A stretch of DNA of 64,000 nt. It comes from Obelidium mucronatum. Taxonomy: Eukaryota > Chytridiomycota > Chytridiomycetes > Chytridiales > Chytriomycetaceae. Under the pieces are notes generated by a model, which saw only the letters and a program-made list of their open reading frames with translations, was not told where the DNA came from and ran no database searches. This document shows positions 55,795 to 64,000 of the stretch, one piece after another (positions within the stretch are counted from its first letter, which is position 1; the number at the start of each line of letters is the position of its first letter). The position numbers and the translations under genes are program-made. The DNA lies in the NCBI GenBank assembly GCA_025765595.1, contig JAIVFH010000004.1, forward strand, positions 662,427 through 726,426, read 5' to 3'.

Positions 55795-57278
55795 ATGCTC
55801 TCAAACGACAACTCGAGCCAAAACAAAAACGCGAACTTCCTTATTGGAAAATTTCGCAAAACTTATGAAGGGGGCTACACAGCTCTTAACTGGGCACAAT
55901 GTCAATTCAATAATGAATTTACCGAAGACAATGAGTTGATGGACTATAAAACCATCGCTGGGCTAAGAGAGCCAACTATACAACGACCTGAACATCCGGT
56001 CTTGATGCCTGAAACTATTGAAGAAGATGCTTCGGATGCTGCTACTGCAAATACAAATATTACTGCAAATGCCGCGTCAATTAAGAGTTATGAAAATAGA
56101 AACAACTTGTACGTATCTCAGTGGAAGGCATACGACATGGAACTTGAACAATACAACAAGAAGGTTGAAAAGGCGAAGAAAATTAAGTCACGCCACGCTG
56201 AAGCTTTCGCGAAACTTTATGAATTATTTCATAAAGATGCGGATTTAATCAACAAAGTGTCTTGCGATGAGAAGTTTAAGGCGAAACCTACCTTGTTCAA
56301 CGCTATCAAAGTATTGGAATCGGAAATCGCTCACGTTGATGCCTCGGGAACCCAGGCCTCGGAGTATTTTACGAAAGTCTTGAATCTGGCGGGCCAATTT
56401 AAACGCAACAACGCTGCCAATATGAAGTTGTTCCTGGCTGAAGTTGAGAAATTCAAAGACGAAGCACAAGTATTAAAGCCGAGATATGCACCGAATGATG
56501 AAACGACGGTGTTGGACAATATATTGACGGACTTGTTCTTAGCGGCATGTAAGGCAATGCTTCCCGATCCCAACACTGTAATGGGAAATTGTTTCATGCA
56601 TGTTGCGTCAGAAATTCGCAAAGATGGTCATAATAAGTACGTACCTTGCTGGATGCAATGAGCGGATGTCTTCGAGACTACCAAAACGAACTCGAAAAGG
56701 AACAAACCGCGGCCAAAGCCAAAGCGAATTCATCTGTATTTGATCCATATTACAAGGGGGGACGATACAGTAAGAAATACGAACGCGAAGACGAAAATCG
56801 ACAACAAAACAATAGTTACCAGTCGAAGAAACGCGAATGTAGTGAATCCCCAGTGAATCAATGCGTCCTTCATCCTTCGGGAGCTCCTCATGAACTCAAA
56901 GATTGTTCCAAAGTCAACACTATGATGAAATTTGGTAAACACAAAGAGTTGGAGAAAGCGATTTTGGATGCAAAGTCAAAACGAAGCAAGTTTCAACGCG
57001 AACGTGAAAGTACTTACAAAAAGAAACCAAAGACTGAACAACGTACACGTGGAAATCATGTCGAAGTCAAAGAAGAAGACATGAGTAGACTTCAAGCGTT
57101 GTTGAACGTAAGTTCAAATGAAAATAATATAAATAATATTAACAAACAAAATACAAAAAGGAGGAAGTTGAACCCACCAGAGCATGTTTTGTTGGAGGAA
57201 CCGAAGAAGATTCCAGAAAAACCAATGACGACTCTGAGAGATTCTTCCGACGACAACGACGATGATTCCGATGAGTGA
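55795..57278 (+). CDS. gag: Ty1/copia Gag
   Basis: 55795-56661 gives MLSNDNSSQNKNANFLIGKF, a helical capsid-like region and SRHAEAFAKLYELF. The frame changes by one base near 56640, and LLDAMSGCLRDYQNELEKEQ continues to 57278 with the copia-type zinc knuckle CVLHPSGAPHELKDC, a Lys/Arg-rich stretch and an Asp-rich end. The shift may be a lesion or Gag-Pol-like recoding, but no known slippery heptamer is present. Confidence 0.75.
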
Positions 57279-57954
57279 AGAAGCGAACTTCAAATTTACA
57301 ACGGAATTATCGAAAGACAATAATTATTTATTGAATTTATTTGAAAATATTTTAAACAAAGTCGGATTATTTGAAATAAAATGTTGTGGTTGCCAAAAAT
57401 GTAACAAATTGACCGCAAACAAAGTTAAATTAAATACCGAGATATCCAAAGATATGGTTGATTGTGGAGCGTCGAAATACATGACTCCGAATAAAAAGGA
57501 TTTAATTGACTTTAGACCATCAAATGGAAAATACGTATACTTAGCAAACGACTCAAAAATTCCGGTAGAAGGATACGGAACAATTATCCTGGAAATTGGA
57601 AATGGAATAAATAGAAAAGTCGAAGATGTGTTATACGTACCTGAATTAACGGAAGCGTTGATGTCAGTTACACACCTATTGGGTGAATCGGACGACGCAA
57701 TCGTTCTAAACAAAAACGCGGTACATCTATATTTAAAAGAATTAAATCAAATGGTTCAAATAGGGAAAAGACATGGCGACTTATATTATCTCGAAATTTC
57801 GAAAATCCGACAAAACAAAGAAAATGCAAATAATACCAAAACTAATAAAACAAAACCGAGCAAAAAGAAAGATGAAAAATTAAATGCTAAAGAAGAAAAG
57901 AAAAAGAAATTTATTATGCCAACTTCACAAAATAAGAAAGTAGAAAATGACTAG
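57262..57954 (+). CDS. pol: Ty1/copia aspartic protease region of Pol
   Basis: Overlaps the Gag end by 17 bp in another frame. A CCGCQKC cluster precedes the protease site DMVDCGASKYMTPNKKDLID (D-C-G in place of D-S/T-G), with YVYLANDSKIPVEGYGTI and VEDVLYVPELTEALMSVTHL typical of copia proteases. It ends in a Lys/Asn-rich stretch where the element is interrupted by an insertion; the integrase resumes at 60134. Confidence 0.8.
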   Translation: MIPMSEEANFKFTTELSKDNNYLLNLFENILNKVGLFEIKCCGCQKCNKLTANKVKLNTEISKDMVDCGASKYMTPNKKDLIDFRPSNGKYVYLANDSKIPVEGYGTIILEIGNGINRKVEDVLYVPELTEALMSVTHLLGESDDAIVLNKNAVHLYLKELNQMVQIGKRHGDLYYLEISKIRQNKENANNTKTNKTKPSKKKDEKLNAKEEKKKKFIMPTSQNKKVEND

Positions 57955-58415
57955 AGACATACGCTCAGTCACTTTGCTTCTTCGCAGTGCAGGTTGCAGC
58001 CCAATGGAACCTTGTTTAGGCCAAACCAAGTGAAACCAACTTACTGCCCAGCCTCAACTATTAAAACTAAACTTATCATCAAAAAGCAAAGAAATAAAAT
58101 ACAAGTTACTAAATAAAGCAAATTAAACAGTTAATAAATAAATAAATAAAAAATAAAGATTTAAAAATTTTAAAAAAAACAAAAAAAAAAATAAAATAAA
58201 AATAAAATAAAATAAAAATAAAAATAAAATAAAAATAAAGATAAAAATAAAATAAAAATAAAAATAAATAAAATAAAAATAAATTAAAACTAAAAATAAA
58301 AATAAAATAAAAATTTATTAAACTAAAATAAAAATTTATTAAAAAAAATAGTAAGAAAAAAAGTTTGCATTGCAATAAGTTTTTGTCAGTTTGTTTTATA
58401 CTTTTTTTCTTGTGA

Positions 58416-58518
58416 TTAACTTGTAATGACTTTTTTCTTGTAATGAGCTTGTAATGACTATTTGTTTTAGTAAGGCACTTGTAATGAATATTTTGTCTTG
58501 TAATGACCTTGTAATGAA
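58416..58518 (+). repeat. Six dispersed CTTGTAATGA units
   Basis: The decamer recurs irregularly, spaced 10-30 bp, between 58416 and 58518, each followed by a different short T- or A-rich tail. Confidence 0.85.
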
Positions 58519-59022
58519 AGTTGTTTGAAAATGAAAAAGGCATGCATCCTTCCAAAAAAAAGTATAAAAGAAGGAACTTTGCCCTTCAAAAAAAAGCATG
58601 CTACTGGTTGATGTCTTCTTTGGCTCATTTAACCCAGGTTTTACTTTAATTAAATTAAATCTATTACTAAACCAAAGCACATCCAGTTGAATCCACTTAA
58701 ATACAAGCTGGCAAAAAGGGTGCACACTTTTTGCTTGCATTATCACTATACATTATCACTATACATTATACACTATATATTATACTCTATTCCCTATACA
58801 CTACACACTTCACATTATACACAATACAACACACCTACTATTCTTTATACAATACAATGTAGTGCACTGGCTGGTGGAAAGGGTGCACACTTTCTACATG
58901 CCATGCATCACTTCATACAATACCCACAATACCATGCAATAACAACTCATCTCATACATTCTTGTAGAAAGGGTGCACACTTTCTACCTGCAATGTACTA
59001 ATAAATAGAATACAATATACTA

Positions 59023-59025
<3 letters not shown>

Positions 59026-59088
<63 letters not shown>

Positions 59089-59270
59089 AATACAATACAA
59101 TACAATAGTATACTATACCATAGCTGGTTAGGAGACTGTAGCTGATATACGAATACCATACATACAATACAATACAATACAATACAATAGAAAACAATCA
59201 ATAGAATACAATACAAATACAATACAATAGAATACAATACAATAAATTAATAAAGCTACAGTCTCCCACT

Positions 59271-59303
<33 letters not shown>
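59026..59303 (+). repeat. T55 run, TACAA microsatellite and C31 run
   Basis: 59026-59080 is 55 T. 59081-59245 is a tacaa/tacaatacaa-type microsatellite. 59273-59303 is 31 C. Such runs are prone to collapse or expansion in assembly. Confidence 0.92.
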
Positions 59304-59306
<3 letters not shown>

Positions 59307-60133
59307 CCTCCCTGCCTAAAAATTCTCTCTTGATTGCTTATGTTATCAACAGAAAGTTTTTAGATTTCCCCTTCCTTTTTCTTCTTCTTTGAAAGCTTCA
59401 TTGCCATTCTTATATTTTTCCATATTTATTTTTATAATAAAAGTATGTACAACTAATTCCTCTTAGTATTTAATTTGTTTTGCCCCCCTGAAATGCATCC
59501 AACTTATTTTCTAACACACCCCCCAGCTTAAATTCCTTTTATTATTCCTCTTAATATGTAAGTGGGCTCAGTTTGACCTGTCATGTTACCAGATGGTCAT
59601 GGGGCTGGGTCAGAGGTGAAGCAAACTTAACCTAGCCATTATTAACATGTATTACCTAAGTCAATATCCTCTCAAGTCTAGGGCTGTTAGCAAGAAAAAT
59701 AGAACACATACAGAAAAATTTCTGCAAAGTGTTTTTTTGCCATGTTTGTATGGGTAACCCTGGCATGTTAGTATGGGTAACCCTGGCATATGCCAAATCT
59801 GTTCAGGTTTTGGGTGGCCAGCATCAGGATTAGGCCATTTTTTTCTTCCTTGACTTGTGTTTTTTGTTTGTTGCAGTAGCCAGGCTCCCTAGTTTGAAAT
59901 AGTACCCAAAGAACACCCCCCTTTCCATCTTTTCAGCTTTGATCATTCTCCAGACTTTGTTTGTTATTATCTTTGTTTTCATAAAGTTGGGAATCCCAAT
60001 TGGTTGTAACTTCCAAATGTCAAGAATGCACAAAAATAAATACATTTTCTAAAAATAGAACTACAAGGAATTGCCTTTCAACCCCCTCAAACTCCCCCTT
60101 AACATGACAGGTTGACAAGCAACCTGCAATTAT

Positions 60134-60946
60134 ATGAAATGGCATTATAAATTGAACCACATCGGCGTAAAAGGCGTGTGCCGCACTTTGAAGGAAAGAA
60201 ATATTGAATTTGATTTTTCAAAATGCGACACAGACTGTCCAATATGTGGATTAGTTGCTATTAAAAGAAAACCAATTGGTTCGTCAAAACTCACCGCACC
60301 AACTTTTGGATACACATTGTACGAAGATACATTCCCACTACTGATGGAAACGTACCACAGATATAAATACGCAAGTTTGATTGTTGACGCCTGTACAAAA
60401 TATAAATGGTTATTATGGCATCGTAACAAGAAAGACTTAGACCAAAAGATTGGGGATTTCGGTGAGAAAATACAAAAGAAACACAATATTAAAATAGTTG
60501 AATGGAGATCTGATAGAGGTGAAATGGATACAAACGATTTTAATGAAATTTGTGAAAAACCCGATAATTTATGGGAACACAAACCTTCGCCAAGTTATGT
60601 AAAAGAATTTAATGGTGGAGCCGAACGACCAATTGGAGTAACCGGCCATAGAGCGGCGTGTGCCCTACAACAGAGTCTTCTCCCACCTGAATATATAGAG
60701 TTTGCGTTAGATTATACTGTACTAACAGAAAATGCATCAGTGCATTCAACTACAAAGAAAATACCGTGCCAACAATTACCACGACCAATAAATATAGATA
60801 TTCAAAACTTCCATCCATTTGGTTGCCTAGCGATGAAGTTAATTCCCGAAGAAATAAGAGCCGAGGTCAGAAAAATAAAAGACCCACTCGTCCGCAGAAC
60901 CAAGTTCCATAAAGGAGAACCGGTTATTTTCTATCATAATCGGTAG
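60134..60946 (+). CDS. pol: Ty1/copia integrase
   Basis: HHCC-type start (WHYKLNHIGVKG, CDTDCPICG), then the catalytic core: Asp in SLIVDACTKYKWLLW, Asp in VEWRSDRGEMD, Glu in EFNGGAERPIGVTGHRAACA. FHPFGCLAMKLIPEEIR follows before the frame ends at 60946. It is the continuation of the 55795 copia element beyond the inserted DNA. The reverse transcriptase and RNase H are absent, so the element is truncated here. Confidence 0.85.
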   Translation: MKWHYKLNHIGVKGVCRTLKERNIEFDFSKCDTDCPICGLVAIKRKPIGSSKLTAPTFGYTLYEDTFPLLMETYHRYKYASLIVDACTKYKWLLWHRNKKDLDQKIGDFGEKIQKKHNIKIVEWRSDRGEMDTNDFNEICEKPDNLWEHKPSPSYVKEFNGGAERPIGVTGHRAACALQQSLLPPEYIEFALDYTVLTENASVHSTTKKIPCQQLPRPINIDIQNFHPFGCLAMKLIPEEIRAEVRKIKDPLVRRTKFHKGEPVIFYHNR

Positions 60947-61672
60947 GTGACGCAGCACCGGACGATCACAGCCGCTAGATGTTGTATGGCTAAGAGGCAG
61001 CTTATGACTCTCAGGGAAAGGGGCGGTGGACGTCGCTCGCGCACGAGCTTACTTCCGCAGAAGCGACAAGGGTGAAGTATCGTGCACGCGCACACTTCTC
61101 CGCAAGTTTGTCCTCTTCCGGTGAAGGACATTTCCTCCTATTTATACCTCCAGAACTCTGAAACACGGGGGTGTTTCCTAAGAACTCTAAGGCCATGCTC
61201 CGCACGCCTACAGATTCTAACATTTTCTTGGGATTTGATGGTAATTCGCTGCTGCGGGTTTATAATTTTAGAACGGCGTCTGTGAGTACCGAGTACCACA
61301 TTCGATGTTACCCGACAATCTTTCCCGGTCTAGTCCTGAGACCGCATCACTTGAATCCGTTCCATCTGGAAACTGGCTGAGTCATGAATATGCATATCAG
61401 GAATATATGACACATTCAAATGCATAAAAAAGCATATATGGTATATGAGATGCTTAAAATACATTTGATGTTCATTTTAAACACAGGGAATTTATAAAAA
61501 TGGAAATATAGAATATGGTACTCATTTTAGAAGAATAGCAAATGCATCACATCTACATATTAAATGCGAAGAATGCAAAACCCACCAACATCACAATTTC
61601 AAATGCATTTTAAATTTTGTTTATTCATATCCATTCCATTTATTCCCATTTTATCAGACATAAACTCATATA
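60947..61672. other. Junction region with a second copia fragment
   Basis: 60947-61170 is GC-richer with no recognisable gene. A fragment at 61171-61380 (FPKNSKAMLRTPTDSNIFLG, FDGNSLLRVYNFRTASVST, IFPGL) resembles the post-integrase segment of copia Pol and duplicates the role of the 60830-60946 sequence, so it comes from another copia copy. 61385-61672 is A/T-rich with several aaatgcat words and is probably the 3' flank of the minus-strand transposase. Confidence 0.55.
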
Positions 61673-63504
61673 CTATTCTTCTTCAGAGTCAGACAAGTGT
61701 GGAGCATCTTGGCTGCTCCCAATTGATGCCCAAATATACTTCTCTGCATATGGATTCAAATAAACCTGCCCAGATCCTCCTTCTTGTCCGTCCTGAAAAT
61801 AAGGAACCATGTGACCTCTCGCCTCAATGGCAGCTGCTGGTATGATAATGAAACCCCCTGCTGTGGTTACTGGTTTCAAAATAAAACAACCAGTTTCATT
61901 TTGGCTTGCAGTAGGTAATTCCTTATACCGCTGTACAAGGGCAAACAGCATATTGCCGTTTCCCTCCACCGGAACAGCAAAAAACCGCAGTGGCTTCCCA
62001 AGAAACAATGTTGTCCCTGCAAGGCCCAGTTCCATTGGCGGAGGCTTGACCAATAAGGATCTGTAGATGCAGAAGCTGTTTTGGGATTTTGCAGTGATCC
62101 TGATGAAATCCACAACCTCACGATTGTCCTCGTCATAATCAACAAGTTTTAATGTTTGATATTGCAAAAGCTAAACAAACAAATAAGATAAGCACTTAAT
62201 AACATTTGTATTATGCTTACCAATCCATCAGATAGAATACGCGAGGTAAAGTACCGCTTCAGCTTTTGCTCAAATCCTCGATAAGCTGGGAGATGAGAGT
62301 CCAAATTCCACATATAAAAGCCGGAAACTGCGGAAACTAAAGAAACAACCTTCTCTTTTTGTGGCCCACTTGCTTCATCTGGATTTGCGCCAAAATCTCC
62401 AGCCAACAGTCGCCTAATAGCAAACACCTTGTCCATCCGAGTCACATGTCGAATCATTTGCTCCTCCGAGTTTTTATGATTTGTCCTTGCATATGCTTTT
62501 ACAACATTGAACTGTTGTGTAGCTTCCATGTGCTCCGTTCCAAAAGAATCAGATCCGCCGAATCTCGTTATCGCTCTCCGAAAGCAGCTCAATGTATGCA
62601 TTTTCGGAAAATTCATGTCCTTCTCCCTTCGAAATACATCAAGCTGACCGTCAAATTCAACAAGCTTTCCCTCCAAAGAATCAAGTGATGCACATGTATG
62701 AGAAGTATTGGAAACCAGCATTGCAATATCAAGAAACGTACGCAAGCATATTGTCACTTCACGCGGGACAAGATCAACAACACAAGGCAATAGCTGCATC
62801 ATAATGCTCTTGAAATCTTTCTTGGTCAGTTGACTCAAAGATGAGACTCCTTTGGAATAATGATTGAAACCTGGGTAGTTGGGAACCAAGGCAAAACGAG
62901 AATCGACTGTGTCTACACCAGCGTCTCCATTGACTTCACGAATTATCCCTTTTGTCACACCCCAGAGATGATAGCCAAATATGCCAATATAAATGGCATG
63001 CATTGGATCAGGAGTAACTGCTGAATGTATGCAAAACCTTGGTCCCAAGTCATAAAACGCATTCCGAACAAAGGGAACCTGCCCATTTACAGCAAACGAT
63101 TGAACCACCTCAGAAAATGACCGTTTTGCCATACAGCGCTGAAAGCTTCTGGTCATTGTCTCAGTGGTTTTCACTCCCCAGAACAGACATGACTTGCCAC
63201 ATTCACTCAAGCAATCAGCTGGAACAAGACAGCACGGCATTGGAAAACTCTTGCACAATGGGCTCACAGTGGAGAATAGCGTCTGCTCAGGGTAATCTCC
63301 ATTGAAATTAAACAGGCAGGGAAAGAATTTGCGGAGTCGCCCGTCAGGACTGATTAGATCTGCTCCATCCTTTATCCAGTCTTCGATGTCAAACATGATA
63401 AGCTCCAACGCAGAGTGTGTAACAGCACGTCTGTAGGCAGTCAGAAATGGTGAGTTGACATCGCTCTTTTTCATGGGTGATACAATGGGCAGATATGTGA
63501 CCAA
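61673..63504 (-). CDS. Plavaka-type transposase, N-terminus missing
   Basis: Two exons (to 62221, and 62170-61673; 50-nt intron) joined in phase. Blocks recall fungal Plavaka (CACTA-like) transposases: LPIVSPMKKSDVNSPFLTAY, FNFNGDYPEQTLFSTVSPLC, AVTPDPMHAIYIGIFGYHLW, NYPGFNHYSKGVSSLSQLTK, MNFPKMHTLSCFRRAITRFG, FGTEHMEATQQFNVVKAYAR. The C-terminal exon has LKLVDYDEDNREVVDFIRIT and an acidic end (SDSEEE). About 616 codons are visible. The usual N-terminal zinc finger and preceding part lie upstream of 63504, where a different repeat begins at 63608, so the gene is probably truncated by insertion. Confidence 0.8.
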
Positions 63505-64000
63505 GATACTTGAACAGGAGTTTAGCTTCTTGCGGAGACTCTTTTTGATATTCCCTATTTAGTGCAAAATTGTGAGTTTCAAGTCAAAAAGAAAATCAGG
63601 AGGCGCGTTGCAGGTTGCTTGTCAACCTGTCATGTTAAGGGGGAGTTTGAGGGGGTTGAAGGCCAATTCCTTGTAGTTCTATTTATAGAAAAGGTGTTCC
63701 TACTTTGTTTAAATGGTTTGAGGGTTAAGAAGGGGGTTTTTAATAGTTCTATTTTTAGAAAATGGACACGTTCAAGCTGTTGCTTTCCTGGCAATTAAAG
63801 GAAAATTGACTTGGAAACAAAGTAACTCCAGACAACACAACTGTCTCAAGAAGGGTTTTTTTGACCTGAGTAATCATGTTTTACTCATTTAATATTCCGT
63901 CATGTCATGCTTGTCCACCTGAAAACCAGAATAAGCTTTCCTCTAATTGATTTCAACAACTAACACAAATCATGGAAGCTGTAAAAGAAGGCAAAATAGG
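63505..64000. other. Repeat terminus; no gene seen
   Basis: 63608-63691 is the inverse of 60044-60129 with a handful of mismatches, beginning ttgcaggttgcttgtcaacc. A shorter echo, tagttctatttttagaaaatg minus its last base, follows near 63744. An open frame 63562-63798 runs across this repeat and has no family resemblance. The remainder to 64000 is unassigned. Confidence 0.7.

Larger units (their letters stand above)
57955..60130. mobile_element. 2.1-kb non-coding insertion splitting the copia element
   Basis: Copia coding sequence stops at 57954 and resumes at 60134 (MKWHYKLNHIG). The inserted DNA has TGCAGGTTGC near its left end (57988) and the inverse GCAACCTGCA at its right end (60119-60128), so it may have short inverted termini. 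It holds A/T-rich decay, six CTTGTAATGA units, three aaagggtgcacacttt palindromes (58714, 58876, 58965), T55 and C31 runs, an inverted pair ggagactgtagct/agctacagtctcc (59130, 59253) and a doubled gtatgggtaaccctggca (59748, 59771). No protein was recognised. Confidence 0.7.

Noticed and set aside
56630..56660. Programmed frameshifting in copia Gag.
   Set aside because: No recognised slippery heptamer or stalling codon; a lesion or base error is as likely.
1..64000. tRNA, rRNA, CRISPR arrays and prokaryotic operon signals.
   Set aside because: None recognised; the intron-rich layout is eukaryotic.

Overview
The window reads as a compact, intron-rich fungal genome, most likely a zoosporic (flagellated) chytrid. 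Housekeeping genes carry GT-AG introns of about 43-100 nt. AK8 (a cilium-linked adenylate kinase family), an Integrator-type INTS11, a family of GABA-B-like class C receptors and a Crinkler-like effector occur together, a mix not expected in Dikarya. The taxon is inferred, not proven.

Layout. 1-6050 is a Ty3/gypsy chromovirus, entered inside its 5' LTR, whose pol appears to be interrupted by three spliceosomal introns; it abuts the 5' end of a truncated LRR gene (6051-6717). 6779-17150 holds CDP-DAG synthase (CDS1), INTS11, SPT4, AK8, an ATG15-like lipase and an orphan dsRBD/coiled-coil protein. 17241-34157 holds four GABA-B-like receptor paralogues, one with a broken ligand domain, interleaved with two membrane-protein genes and a SEL1-repeat gene. 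34296-39964 holds an RPD3-type deacetylase, NAD(P)HX epimerase (NAXE) and Golgi tether subunit COG3, packed head-to-head and head-to-tail.

From about 40 kb the window is a mobile-element graveyard. It has a Crinkler-like gene; a complete Tc1/mariner-like element (43088-45061) with TA target duplication, transposase and an extra convergent gene; degenerate Gag-like and endonuclease pieces; and a KDZ-type transposon region with a divergent partner gene, in which two introns and one flank are filled by the same GATTAGGAGC-type hairpin repeat. Then come a Ty1/copia element split by a 2.1 kb insertion, and a Plavaka-type transposase. One terminus of the 2.1 kb insertion reappears in inverse orientation at 63608.

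Themes: divergent gene pairs share spacers of only 24-72 bp, several with strikingly GC-rich 5' exons; and several conserved genes show single-base frame breaks that could be consensus errors or real lesions. All exon joins were placed by eye from reading frame, splice consensus and remembered family motifs; none was checked by alignment or RNA data.
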